This document shows positions 15,991 through 27,710 of a DNA stretch of 64,000 nucleotides, one piece after another. The notes under the pieces are model-generated. The model was not told the origin of the DNA. It was given only the letters and a program-made list of their open reading frames with translations, and did not search any database. The stretch comes from Bosea vaviloviae (lineage in GTDB: Bacteria > Pseudomonadota > Alphaproteobacteria > Rhizobiales > Beijerinckiaceae): the NCBI RefSeq assembly GCF_001741865.1, contig NZ_CP017147.1, forward strand, positions 3,463,001-3,527,000. The letters are read 5' to 3'. Made by a program: the position numbers and the translations under genes. The first letter of the stretch is position 1; every line of letters starts with the position of its first letter.

Positions 15991-17448
15991 GTGCCGTCGC
16001 TTACGCTGTCGATACAGAACATGGACAGGCTGCCCGATGGCGGCCCGCTCCAGATCACCATCAAGGGCCAGCGCGGGCTTGATATCGGCCGCGACCAGTA
16101 TCTCGACTGGACCTTGCCCGACCCTGGCCGGATCGTCTCCAGTCGGCACTGCGAGGTGCGTTTCCGCGACGGCGCCTATTGGCTGCACGACGTGTCGAGC
16201 AACGGCACCTTCGTCAATGGCAGCGAATTGCGGATGTCGGGGCCGCACCGCCTCAAGGATGGCGACCGGCTCGAGATCGGCCACTACATCATCGGGGCGA
16301 GCGTCGACAGCGAAGGCGCGTCGGAGACGGCGCCCGAGCCTGCCGCGCCATCCTCCGCCCGGCCGGACGAGATGTGGGAGAGCGCCTCGACGGCGCCGCC
16401 GATCCCGGCCTCAGAGCTCAGGCCGCCGCGCCCGGCGGCCGAGCAGAACGACTTGATGAACTGGTATGTCGATATCCCGGAGATCGACGAGCCGGCACGC
16501 AGCAACGAACCGGCCTGGCTGCCGCCGGACCGGAGCACCGCCTCTGCCCCTGCTGCGCCTCCGCCTGTTCCGCCGCCGGCACCGAACGCTGATGCGCCGG
16601 GCTTCGAGGCCTTGCCACCGATGACCGCGCCGCTGCCGGCGCCGCGCGGCGACTGGTCGATCCACCCCATTCCCGATACGCCCGAGCCGGCACAGCCTTC
16701 GCCCGAGCCCGTGCCGTTGGGCGGTTACATGACCTCGCCGCCGGCCGCGATCCTGGCCGCCAAACCCGCGCGCCCGGCCGCCGCCGCCGTCGCCGCGGCT
16801 CCCGAGCCGCCGCCGGCTGCTCCGCCGACCCCGGTCAAGGCTCCGGCCCAGGCCCAGATCGGCAATCAGCTCGCAGCAAGGATGGCGCGCGGCGCCGGCG
16901 TCAGCGAGGAGATCTTCAACCGCCGTTCGCCCGAGGAGATGGCCGAACTCGCCGGCCTGCTGCTGCGGATCACCTGCGAGAACGTCAAGCAGATGCTGCA
17001 GGCGCGGGCCGAGACCAAGGGCCTCGTGCGCAGCACCAACCAGACCATGATCCAGGCGCTGGAGAACAATCCGCTCAAATTCTCGCCGACTGTCGAGGAC
17101 GCGCTGCGGATCATGTTCGGTCCCAGCACGACGAGCTATCTCGACGCCAGGCGGGCGCTCGAAGACAGCTTCAGGGATCTGAAGACCCATCAGATGAACA
17201 CCTACTCCGCCATGCAGCAGGCGCTGAAGATGGTGGTCGCGGATCTGGACCCCGCTATCATCGAAGCGGCTACGGACAAGGAAGGCGGGCTCGGCGGCCT
17301 GATGAGCTCGCGCAAGGCCAAGCTCTGGGACCATTTCGTCACGCGCTGGAAGGCCAAGACCGAGCGCCACGATAACGGCCTGGTCGATGCCTTTATGCTG
17401 TATTTTTCGGAATGCTACGACAGGCTGGCGAGCAAGCTGCGCTCCTGA
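15991..17448 (+). CDS. tagH: T6SS FHA-domain protein TagH (ImpI/Fha)
   Basis: About 485 residues. An N-terminal FHA phosphothreonine-binding domain (about residues 10-100) is seen in IGRDQYLDWTLPDPGR, SSRHCEVRFRDG and DVSSNGTFVNG, the last being a near-perfect FHA signature. A proline/alanine-rich linker of roughly 170 residues follows, then a C-terminal VI_FHA domain (AARMARGAGVSEEIF, LLRITCENVKQML, DARRALEDSFRDLKTHQM). FHA proteins bind a phosphorylated T6SS component after PpkA acts and switch on assembly. The gene is apart from ppkA/pppA but in the same locus. The start is unclear: GTG at 15991 gives the usual N-terminus, with GTG at 15973 and TTG at 15946 also in frame. Confidence 0.9.
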   Translation: MPSLTLSIQNMDRLPDGGPLQITIKGQRGLDIGRDQYLDWTLPDPGRIVSSRHCEVRFRDGAYWLHDVSSNGTFVNGSELRMSGPHRLKDGDRLEIGHYIIGASVDSEGASETAPEPAAPSSARPDEMWESASTAPPIPASELRPPRPAAEQNDLMNWYVDIPEIDEPARSNEPAWLPPDRSTASAPAAPPPVPPPAPNADAPGFEALPPMTAPLPAPRGDWSIHPIPDTPEPAQPSPEPVPLGGYMTSPPAAILAAKPARPAAAAVAAAPEPPPAAPPTPVKAPAQAQIGNQLAARMARGAGVSEEIFNRRSPEEMAELAGLLLRITCENVKQMLQARAETKGLVRSTNQTMIQALENNPLKFSPTVEDALRIMFGPSTTSYLDARRALEDSFRDLKTHQMNTYSAMQQALKMVVADLDPAIIEAATDKEGGLGGLMSSRKAKLWDHFVTRWKAKTERHDNGLVDAFMLYFSECYDRLASKLRS

Positions 17449-17476
17449 GCTGCCTTGCGGGCCTGCTCGGCGCGAT

Positions 17477-17492
17477 CTAGAGTTTCCTCTAG
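17477..17492. promoter_or_regulatory. Inverted repeat between tagH and the PAAR gene
   Basis: CTAGAG-tttc-CTCTAG is a 6-bp inverted repeat in the 65-base gap, about 20 bases before the PAAR start. It could attenuate or process the transcript so that the PAAR gene is expressed differently from tagH. Confidence 0.3.
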
Positions 17493-17513
17493 GTCATCAA
17501 CAGGGGGTGAGCC

Positions 17514-18023
17514 ATGCCGACCGGACCGGCTGCCCGCGTATTCGATCCCGTGCTGCACCCGCTGCCGCCGATCCTGCAACCAGGGCCGGGTAGCGCCAAT
17601 GTCCTGATCGGCGGCCGGCCGGCCTGGCGCGGCATCGGCGGGTCCGGTGCGGCTGCTGTGAAGGCCGCAAAGCAGGCGTCTGATGCCACGCTCAAGGCGG
17701 CGGAGACCGCCAAGGTGGCTGCGGCGGGCACGCCCGGTGCCCCGGCAGCGATTTTGGCCGAGGAGACCGCCAAGACGGCGGCGTCCACTGCGATGAGCGC
17801 AACCATCACCGGCGCGGCTGCAGGCGGCGGCGGGGTCGACATCCATATCTGCGCCACGCCCCTGCCGGTCCCGCCGCATGGGCCCGGCGTCGTTGTCGAT
17901 GGCTCGACGACGGTGATGATCAACGGCCTGCCGGCATGCCGCATGGGCGACACCATCGTCGAGGCGCTCGGGCCGCCCAACAAGATCATGATGGGCTGCC
18001 CGACGGTGATTATCGGCGGCTGA
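17514..18023 (+). CDS. PAAR-domain T6SS spike-tip protein
   Basis: A 169-residue PAAR protein that caps the VgrG spike. The PAAR fold is split: the first part (LPPILQPGPGSANVLIGGRP, residues about 20-36) and the second part (HICATPLPVPPHGPGVVVDG, then VMINGLPACRMGDTIVEAL and KIMMGCPTVIIGG) flank a roughly 60-residue alanine/lysine-rich, probably helical insert (AAKQASDATLKAAETAK region). His and Cys residues suited to the zinc site are present. A strong AGGGGGTGA ribosome site stands just before the ATG. No toxin extension is present, so any cargo would be separate. It is in the same direction as tagH. Confidence 0.9.
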   Translation: MPTGPAARVFDPVLHPLPPILQPGPGSANVLIGGRPAWRGIGGSGAAAVKAAKQASDATLKAAETAKVAAAGTPGAPAAILAEETAKTAASTAMSATITGAAAGGGGVDIHICATPLPVPPHGPGVVVDGSTTVMINGLPACRMGDTIVEALGPPNKIMMGCPTVIIGG

Positions 18024-18044
18024 GCGCCCGTTTGGACATTCCAG

Positions 18045-18139
18045 TGCTCATTCCCAGGCGTAGCCCTCGGGTCCGGCCTTCCGCTGGTCCAAGGACGCAG
18101 CTCCGCGCAGACCCAGGATCCATCGTAGAGCGTCATTCT
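18045..18139. repeat. Intergenic repeat, GTCC...GGTCC-type
   Basis: Starts CATTCCCAGGCGTAGCCCTC and continues with CAAGGACGCAGCTCCGCGC and AGGATCCATCG, closely resembling 4397-4475. No gene is seen in 18024-18335. Confidence 0.6.
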
Positions 18140-18234
18140 CGGGCTTGACCCACGGCTGTCCGGTTCGCCGCGAGCGCCCGATTGAAAAGCTCCGTTCATT
18201 GAAGGCTTTCCAGCGGGCGGTGACGAATGAGACA

Positions 18235-18281
18235 GGCGCGGGAACCCTTCTCCCATCCGGGAGAAGGGTTCCCCGCGCCCT
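18235..18281. terminator. Strong hairpin between convergent PAAR and tssH genes
   Basis: GCGCGGGAACCCTTCTCCC pairs with its near-exact complement at 18259-18278 around ATCC; one extra G breaks symmetry. It has the same core as the hairpins flanking the insertion sequence. It lies between two convergent transcription units and could end both, although no T-run follows. Confidence 0.45.
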
Positions 18282-18335
18282 TCATCCGGCACTTCGCTTT
18301 CTCGCCCGCGAGGGGAGAGCGGTGCCTGATCCGCT

Positions 18336-21109
<2,774 letters not shown>

Positions 21110-21113
<4 letters not shown>

Positions 21114-22153
21114 GACGGCCCCTTCGTCTTGTTGGTTTTCTGCGGTTTTTTCGACTGCGGGGCGGTCTTCTGCCCCGGTTGGAAGCGCGCATCGCAGCGG
21201 ATCTCGTCGGCATCCACATCGCGTTTCGGCGAGAGCCATGAGGTCCAGCCGAGCTGTCCCGAGCGCGACAGGCGCATCGGCTCGATCTTGCTGGCGGGGA
21301 TGGAGAGTTCGATATCCCAGGTGATCTCGTGGCCGACGACGAAGAAGATCGCGTCGTTCAGGACCTGGCAGATGTCGCCGCTCGGCAGGAAGCGCCGGTA
21401 TTCGTCGAGGTCGGCGGTATGCAGACGCACCACGATCTTGTCCTCGATGCTGAAGACGCCGGCGCCGATCAACATGTCGACGCCGAGCCGGGCATGGCGG
21501 CCGCCAAGGCTGGAGCGGTCGCTTTCCTCGAACTCGATCTTCATGCCGACGAATTCGTCGATCTCGACCTTGAGATCGAACATGCCCTCGAGAAAGCCGC
21601 GCAGGCGCGCCGCCGATTTCGCCTGTGCGCCGAGCAGGCCGGAAAAGCTGGCCTTGAGCGCATCCGGGGTGGCGTCGAGGCCACGATAGGGCGCGCTGCC
21701 CAGCCCGATGCCGGAGCCGACGAAATCGAAGAAGCGGTCATGGTCGAGGCTGTCATGCTGGGCGACGGGCCTGGCGTCGGCCCAGCTGCGGAAGAACAAT
21801 TGCAGGAAGCGGTTCTGGAACAGGTCGAGAAAGCGCGGAAAGGCGTCGTCGCCAGCGATGAGCCAGGCATGGACTTCCTCGGTCGTGGCATAGGGCAGGG
21901 CGCCTTGCGGGCCGAGCAGGCCGAGGAACTTGACCAGGATGCGCATGCGCCCGGTCGCGTCCGCCCCGGCCTTGGCCAGGGTCGAAGCCGGGAAATCCAT
22001 ATAGGGGTCTTGGCCCAGCGCGACATAGTCCTCGCGCGTCGCGCTGGAATCGCCGATGCGGGGTTGCTTGGGATTGGCGCGCTCCAGCCGCCGCAGCGTC
22101 TCGTAGAAATCGAAGCGCCAGGGCTCCTGGGTCAGATCCTCGAGGAAGCTCAC
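21110..22153 (-). CDS. tssG: T6SS baseplate protein TssG
   Basis: A 347-residue TssG (ImpH/VasB family), part of the TssKFGE wedge of the baseplate. Seen: the opening EDLTQEPWRFDFYETLRRLE, RIGDSSATREDYVALGQDP near residue 32, FLGLLGPQGALPYATTEEV (the strongly conserved G-P-x-G-x-L-P segment), and the LLGAQAKSAARLRGFLEGMF region. The C-terminal tail is unusually lysine-rich (QKTAPQSKKPQKTNKTKG). The start is a GTG at 22153 overlapping the tssF stop (GTGA) with GGAGGG ahead. Confidence 0.94.
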
Positions 22154-24111
22154 AGCACCCTCCTCGATCCGGCGCGAGGCGGCCAGCGCGCGATCTCGCC
22201 GCGCTCGACCGTGCGGATCACGGTCTGGGTGAAGTGGTTCATGCCGGCATATTCGGCGAAGAAGCGGTCGAGGATGGCTCCTAGCAGGAAGGCGCCCGAG
22301 CCCTCGAAGGCCTTCTCGTCCAGCGTCACGGTGACCTCGGTGCCGCGCGCCGCGCCCAGCCCCGCGCGATGGCGCACGCGCCTGACCACGGGGCGGCTGT
22401 CAAGCGAACGCGTCCCGCGGATACGCCGTTCGGTGGCGGCGTCCGCGAGGTCGGCGAAGAGGGCGAGCGTCTCGCGCAGCGCCCGCCCGTCCTTGCCGCC
22501 GCCGCGCTCGAGCAGGCCGAGATGGTTGAGGCTGAGCATGTTGATCAAGCGCCAGGTCACGGTCCCGGTATGGGCGGTCTCGCCGCGGCTGCGCAGATAG
22601 GAGGCGACGGGCTCGCGCGGCGGCGTCGGCCCCGCCGTGCAGACGATGTCGAGCGTCTGGTCCTCGGGCAGGCGGAAATCGGCGCCGCTGCTGCCGACCG
22701 GCAATTGCTCGGCCAGATGCCGGTTGCTGCAGAAGGCGCGGATGCTGAGCTCGACGACGCGCGCGACGAGATCCGTGCCCGGCTTCTCGGTCAGCGAGAT
22801 GAACATGTCCGTGCCGATATAGTCTGAGGCCGCGCCGCGCTGCTTCTCCTCGATCGAGCGGCGCCGGGGCAGGCGGCGGATGGTGTAGAACAGCCCGGAT
22901 TCATCGCCACTTTCGAGCGAGGAGGAGTAGAGCGGGCGCACCGGCACCTTCTCCCGCCCGCCGGCGAAATGCGCGAAGACCTCGACGATGCGGTGCGGTT
23001 CGAATTCGAGATAGCGGCTGCGGTCCGGCACGACATGGTGCTCGTGGACATTGGTCTTCATCGGAATGCGGTCAGTGCCCATCTCGAACAGGTTCACCGC
23101 GGGGCTGGTGTAGAGCGAGAAGGCGTTGCCATCGACGATGCTGCCGAGCCGCGGGCTCGCCTCGTCGAAGACCATGACGATCTCGATGTTGCGCGCCGCG
23201 AGCGACGGGCGGGCGGCTTTCAGCCCACCCAGCGTGAAGCCGAGGAATTTGCGCGGGAACATGAAATATTCACGCAGCAGGTCGAAGCCCCGGAAGATCC
23301 GGGCGTCATGCGGCAACAGCGCCTCCTCCTCATCCATGCCGATCTGCCGCAGGCAATCCTGCGGCAAGGGCACGGCGACCGGATCCCCGAACGGGTCGAG
23401 ATAGCGCAGGAACACGCCGATGCAGCGCGCCATGATGTGCTCATAGAGCACGTGGGCGTCCGGCTCCGCGCCGGTGAGATAGAAGGGCAGCGTCTCGAGC
23501 TTCGTGCCGGAAAACCAGCATTCGGGCTTCGCCTTGGCCTCAGTGTCGGAAGGTTCGTCGTCGCGGCGTGGCGTGGTGCGGTGGGTCAGGCCGATGCGCA
23601 GGCCTGCCAGCGCCCGCCGGTCGATCGGGATGCCAAGGCCCTGCAGGGCGGCGGGCGTGGCGAAATACTCCGCGCCGGTGATCTCGAAGGGCCAGAGCGT
23701 GACATCGGAAGCGAGCCGATAGCGGCAGGCGACGCGGCGGCCGCGCTGCTGATAGGTCGCGTCGATATAGCTGCCCTTCGCGATGGCCTTGCCTTCGCGC
23801 AGTGCCGTGTCGCCGAAGGCGGGCTGGAAACGGGCCAGGATGCAGGACGGCGTCGGCGCCAGATAATTCGGCACCAGCTGTTCGAGCAGATTGGAGGTGA
23901 ATTCGGGGAATTCATGCTTGAGCTTGAGCTGTACGCGCGCCGCGAGAAAGGCGGTGCCCTCCAGCAGCCCGGACACCATCGGGTCGATGCGGTCACGCAC
24001 CAGGCCGCCGAGGCGGTCGGCAATGCCGGGATATTCGTCGCCGAACTCCTTGGCCTGCTGGTAGAGCAGATCCAGTTCGCGGTTGTAGAGATCGAGGAAT
24101 TCGCGATCCAT
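22150..24111 (-). CDS. tssF: T6SS baseplate protein TssF
   Basis: A 653-residue TssF (ImpG/VasA family). Seen: the start REFLDLYNRELDLLYQQAKE, DRIDPMVSGLLEGTAFLAAR, LKLKHEFPEFTSNLLEQLVP, PTPSCILARFQPAF, and PRKFLGFTLGGL, all positioned as in the family and full-length. It forms the baseplate wedge with TssG and TssE. A spacer of about 170 bases with an imperfect hairpin (around 24160-24215) separates it from tssE. Confidence 0.95.
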   Translation of the reverse strand: MDREFLDLYNRELDLLYQQAKEFGDEYPGIADRLGGLVRDRIDPMVSGLLEGTAFLAARVQLKLKHEFPEFTSNLLEQLVPNYLAPTPSCILARFQPAFGDTALREGKAIAKGSYIDATYQQRGRRVACRYRLASDVTLWPFEITGAEYFATPAALQGLGIPIDRRALAGLRIGLTHRTTPRRDDEPSDTEAKAKPECWFSGTKLETLPFYLTGAEPDAHVLYEHIMARCIGVFLRYLDPFGDPVAVPLPQDCLRQIGMDEEEALLPHDARIFRGFDLLREYFMFPRKFLGFTLGGLKAARPSLAARNIEIVMVFDEASPRLGSIVDGNAFSLYTSPAVNLFEMGTDRIPMKTNVHEHHVVPDRSRYLEFEPHRIVEVFAHFAGGREKVPVRPLYSSSLESGDESGLFYTIRRLPRRRSIEEKQRGAASDYIGTDMFISLTEKPGTDLVARVVELSIRAFCSNRHLAEQLPVGSSGADFRLPEDQTLDIVCTAGPTPPREPVASYLRSRGETAHTGTVTWRLINMLSLNHLGLLERGGGKDGRALRETLALFADLADAATERRIRGTRSLDSRPVVRRVRHRAGLGAARGTEVTVTLDEKAFEGSGAFLLGAILDRFFAEYAGMNHFTQTVIRTVERGEIARWPPRAGSRRVL

Positions 24112-24280
24112 GGCTAGGCTGTCGTATCGAAACGCGGAAGCCGATCCCTGGGCGACATCATGCCCTCATGCTGCGATGAGCGCCGGAGCGGGCCGGGATG
24201 ATGTCTGAGGGCGTCATGCGCATATTCCCGAAGGTCGAAACGAACTCACTTGCCGGTAACCTGAATGGATAGGCGCTGCC

Positions 24281-24826
24281 CTAGAGGCGGCTGACCATGA
24301 TCTTGCCCGAGCCCGCCTGCATCTCGGCGAAGAACTCGACGGGGACATTGACCGGGTCCGCCACCATGTCGGCGCGCACGATGAAGCGGATCGCCAGTTC
24401 ATGCACCGCGATCGACGTGTCGCGCTCGACATGCAGCGACTGCCGGACGAGCCGCGGCTCATAGAGCAGCAGCGCGTCCTTGATCTCCTGGTCGATATTC
24501 TCGATGCCCGCCTCGTCGATCGTGCGATGCGAGATGTCGGGCAGGCCGTAATTGAGAATCGACCGGCGAACGGCCTCGTTGGGACCGAAATCGAAGGATG
24601 ATTCCAGGTTGACGGTGTTCAAGAGCGTGCCGAGATCGCGCGACAATTCGCTGCGCAACCGGCTTTCCGAGATCGCGGCGCGGCCGGTCACGAGCCGCCC
24701 GGCCAGGACGCGTTCACCGGCCTCATCGCGCAGATCGACGGCCTTCCTGGTGTCCTTTGCCTCCGCTGCGGCGCGAAAGGCCGACATCAGCGGAATCCGC
24801 AGGCTGACCGATTTCTTGCGACTCAT
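24281..24826 (-). CDS. tssE: T6SS baseplate protein TssE (gp25-like)
   Basis: A 181-residue TssE with the gp25/lysozyme-like fold of the baseplate that starts sheath polymerisation. Seen: SRLRSELSRDLGTLLNTVNL, the conserved SILNYGLPDISHRTID, and IENIDQEIKDALLLYEPRLV. The ATG at 24826 is chosen over a GTG at 24829; the ribosome site is weak, suggesting a lower translation rate than hcp just upstream. Confidence 0.93.
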   Translation of the reverse strand: MSRKKSVSLRIPLMSAFRAAAEAKDTRKAVDLRDEAGERVLAGRLVTGRAAISESRLRSELSRDLGTLLNTVNLESSFDFGPNEAVRRSILNYGLPDISHRTIDEAGIENIDQEIKDALLLYEPRLVRQSLHVERDTSIAVHELAIRFIVRADMVADPVNVPVEFFAEMQAGSGKIMVSRL

Positions 24827-24923
24827 CACGACGAGCCCCCGCGCGTCTCAGGTGGCCGCGGGCCGCGGCATCTGTCATCGACTCCGGCCGGCCAGGCCGG
24901 AGCTGGCATCGCGGCGGCTTCGG

Positions 24924-25409
24924 TCAGGCCGTGGCGTTCTCGGCAATGTTATAGCTGAATTCAGTCTTTGCGTCCTTACCGCCCGATGCAGCCTGCGGCG
25001 TATACTCGATCTTGAATTTGGCAAAGTTGAGCGTGAAGCTCACCATCGCGTCCTGCGATGAACTGCTCAGCTGGACCGAACTGACGAGCACGTCCTCCAT
25101 CGTCAATTTGATAAATTCCACCTGCTCCTTACCGCCGGCCCTTCGCTGCGTCAGCGTGCATTTCTTGTGGTGGACGCCCGTTCCAGAGCTCTGCATCAGA
25201 ATGGGAGCTGCCTTGTCCATCGTCATCATGAACGAGGCGTCCGAGAACGAAGCCTTGCCTGTTCCCGCTCCAGTACCTCTATGAGCGCTGCCGGCGTTGG
25301 AGACGCCCCAACTCCAGCTTTGGATCTCAAGTTCGCCCTTGTGCCCCTTGTCGGCCGACTCGCCGTCGACTTTGTCGGATTCGATCTTGAGAAAGATGTC
25401 TTCGGCCAT
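24924..25409 (-). CDS. hcp: T6SS tube protein Hcp (TssD)
   Basis: A 161-residue Hcp, which stacks as hexameric rings to form the inner tube and can carry effectors. Seen: MAEDIFLKIESDKVDGESAD, ELEIQSWSWGVSNAG, the GTGAGTGKASFSDASF loop and FAKFKIEYTPQA near the end. GGAGG lies seven bases before the ATG at 25409, a strong ribosome site fitting high expression. The gap of about 130 bases to tssC is less GC-rich than its surroundings and may hold an extra promoter. Confidence 0.95.
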   Translation of the reverse strand: MAEDIFLKIESDKVDGESADKGHKGELEIQSWSWGVSNAGSAHRGTGAGTGKASFSDASFMMTMDKAAPILMQSSGTGVHHKKCTLTQRRAGGKEQVEFIKLTMEDVLVSSVQLSSSSQDAMVSFTLNFAKFKIEYTPQAASGGKDAKTEFSYNIAENATA

Positions 25410-25538
25410 AATAATTCCTCCAGTTTTCTATCAGGACATTCACTAGGACTCGCCGAGATTTCCGGTGCCGTGCTTCTCTACGCAAACTGAGTTTTTCTGG
25501 CCGCTCGGCCAGCGGGAGGGGGATATATTCGTCGTAGC

Positions 25539-27032
25539 TCAGGATTTCTGCGGAAGTCGCGAGACCAGACTCAGGCTCACATCCATGCCCTCGAGCTGAT
25601 AATGGGGGCGCAATAGGAAGCGGGCCGAGTAGTAGCCGGGGTTTTCCTCATCGGGACGAATCTGCACGCTGGCCGCGGCCAGCGGCTTGCGCGCCTTGGT
25701 CTGTTCGGTCGATGTCGCCGGCGCACCATCGACATATTGATTGATCCAGTCCTGCAGCCACAGGGTGAGCTGCTCTTCTTCCATCGTCGCGCCGATCTTG
25801 TCGCGCACCATGCATTTCAGATAATGCGCGAAACGCGAGACCGCGAACATGTATGGCAGGCGCGAGCGAAGGTTCGACGACGCCGTCGCATCGACGTTGT
25901 TGTCGTATTTCTTCGGCTTGTAGAGCGACTGCGCGCCGATGAAGGCTGCCTTGTCGGAATTCTTCCTGTGGATCAGCGGGATCAGGCCGGCCTTGGCGAG
26001 CTCGGCCTCGCGCCGGTCGCTGATCGCGATTTCGGTGGGGCATTTCAGGTCGATGCCGCCATCATCGCTCGGGAAGGTGTGCGTCGGCAGGTTGACGACT
26101 TCGCCGCCCGACTGGACGCCGCGAATGCGCGTGCACCAGCCCCATTCCTTGAAGGCCCGGTTGATGTTCACCGCCATCGCATAGGAGGCGTTCATCCAGG
26201 CATAGTTCGAACCGGTATGGCCGTCGGTGTCCTCCTCGAAGCCGAATTCCTCGACCGGCTCGGATTTCGCGCCATAGGGCAGGCGAGACAGCACGCGCGG
26301 CATGCACAGGCCAGCATAGCAGGAATCGTCGGAATCCCGCAGCGAGCGCCAGGCGGCGTAATCGGGCGTCTCGAAGATTTTGCCGAGATCGCGCGGATTG
26401 GCGAGCTCGTTCCACGAATCCATGCCCATCAATGTCGGGCCGGCGGCCGCGAAGAATGGCGCATGCGCGGAGGCCGCGACCTTGCTGATGTCGCGCAGCA
26501 GCTGCACGTCCTGCGGTAGATGGCTGAAATAATAGTCGCCGATCAGGCAGCCATAGGGCTCGCCGCCGAGCTGGCCGAATTCATGCTCGTAGACTTTCTT
26601 GAACAGCGGGCTCTGGTCCCATTTCGCGCCGGGATAGAGCTTCAGCGTGCGCGACAACTCGTTCTTCGAGATGTTCATCACGCGGATCTTGAGCGTAACG
26701 TCCGTCTCGGTGTTCATCACGAGATAGTTCAGCCCGCGCCAGGCGCTCTCGATCTGCTGGAATTCCGGCGCGTGGATGATCGCGTTGACCTGCTCGGAGA
26801 GCTTCTTGTCGAGCTGCGCGATCATCTCCTCGATCGTGTCGAGAACGTCGTCCTTGACCAGCGACTGATCGGCCAGCGCCTGCTGGACCAGCGTCGAGAC
26901 CGCGTTCTCGACCTCGGTCGCGGCGCGTTCGCTGCGCGGTTTGAAGCTCTGCTTCAACAGCGAGGCGAACTCATCGACATCGCGCGTTTCGGTCTGCCCG
27001 GTCTGGGTAGCGGATTTGAGCTCGGTAGCCAT
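25539..27032 (-). CDS. tssC: T6SS contractile sheath large subunit TssC
   Basis: A 497-residue TssC (ImpC/VipB family). Seen: FKPRSERAATEVENAVSTLV, HAPEFQQIESAWRGLNYLV, EFGQLGGEPYGCLIGDYYFS, AASAHAPFFAAAGPTLMGMD and the C-terminal WINQYVDG block. It polymerises with TssB into the sheath, whose contraction drives the spike outward. Starts at the ATG at 27032, 77 bases after the tssB stop. Confidence 0.97.
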   Translation of the reverse strand: MATELKSATQTGQTETRDVDEFASLLKQSFKPRSERAATEVENAVSTLVQQALADQSLVKDDVLDTIEEMIAQLDKKLSEQVNAIIHAPEFQQIESAWRGLNYLVMNTETDVTLKIRVMNISKNELSRTLKLYPGAKWDQSPLFKKVYEHEFGQLGGEPYGCLIGDYYFSHLPQDVQLLRDISKVAASAHAPFFAAAGPTLMGMDSWNELANPRDLGKIFETPDYAAWRSLRDSDDSCYAGLCMPRVLSRLPYGAKSEPVEEFGFEEDTDGHTGSNYAWMNASYAMAVNINRAFKEWGWCTRIRGVQSGGEVVNLPTHTFPSDDGGIDLKCPTEIAISDRREAELAKAGLIPLIHRKNSDKAAFIGAQSLYKPKKYDNNVDATASSNLRSRLPYMFAVSRFAHYLKCMVRDKIGATMEEEQLTLWLQDWINQYVDGAPATSTEQTKARKPLAAASVQIRPDEENPGYYSARFLLRPHYQLEGMDVSLSLVSRLPQKS

Positions 27033-27108
27033 GATTACCGTTCCAAAAAGCGAAGTGGCGCGTCGTAGGCGTGCCTAGGATTGGGCGTGCCTAGGATTTT
27101 GAACGTGC

Positions 27109-27630
27109 TTAGGATTTCTCGTCTTCGGAGGCTGGTTTGGTGCGCTCGCTCAGCGCCGCCATCAGTTTCGGATCGCTCAGCAATTCACGCAGCTTGGCTT
27201 CCGCGCCGGCTTTCCCGTCCATGTAGCTCTTGAGGTTGGCGAGTTGCTCGCGCGCCTCCAGCAGCTTGGCGACGGCCGGCACCTGACGCGCCACGGCGGC
27301 GGGGCTGAAATCGGCCATCTTCGAGAAACGCAGCGCGACCTGGAGCTTTTCGCCCGATGGCGTCTCGCCGAGCTTGTTGTCGACCCGGAAGGTGACGCCG
27401 GGCTCGATCGCCGCCATGCGGTTCTCGAAGTTGTCCATGTCGATGTCGAGGAAACCGCGATCCGCCACATCGGGTTTTTCTGCGCCGGCATAGTTTCCGG
27501 ACAGATCCGCCATTACGCCCATGACGAACGGAATCTCGATCTTACGGTTGGCGTCGTACGGGTCATCGTAACTGATGTGAACCCGAGGCGCTCGGTTTCG
27601 TCGGATGAACTTCTGGCCGCTGTCGGACAT
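27109..27630 (-). CDS. tssB: T6SS contractile sheath small subunit TssB
   Basis: A 173-residue TssB (ImpB/VipA family). Seen: IPFVMGVMADLSGNYA, RGFLDIDMDNFENRMAAIEP, ALRFSKMADFSPAAVARQVP and LLEAREQLANLKSYMDGK, all family-conserved blocks. The ATG at 27630 (MSDSGQKFI) gives the usual N-terminus; a longer frame reaching 27675 has no family similarity. It is the sheath partner of TssC and the substrate-side contact for TssH during recycling. Confidence 0.96.
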   Translation of the reverse strand: MSDSGQKFIRRNRAPRVHISYDDPYDANRKIEIPFVMGVMADLSGNYAGAEKPDVADRGFLDIDMDNFENRMAAIEPGVTFRVDNKLGETPSGEKLQVALRFSKMADFSPAAVARQVPAVAKLLEAREQLANLKSYMDGKAGAEAKLRELLSDPKLMAALSERTKPASEDEKS

Positions 27631-27710
27631 GTCAACCCCCGAGGCTGCTTCGCTATGGAAATGAAGCAGCAACACTACATTTCAAAACGGCCGTTAGGTC
27701 AACTCCATGA

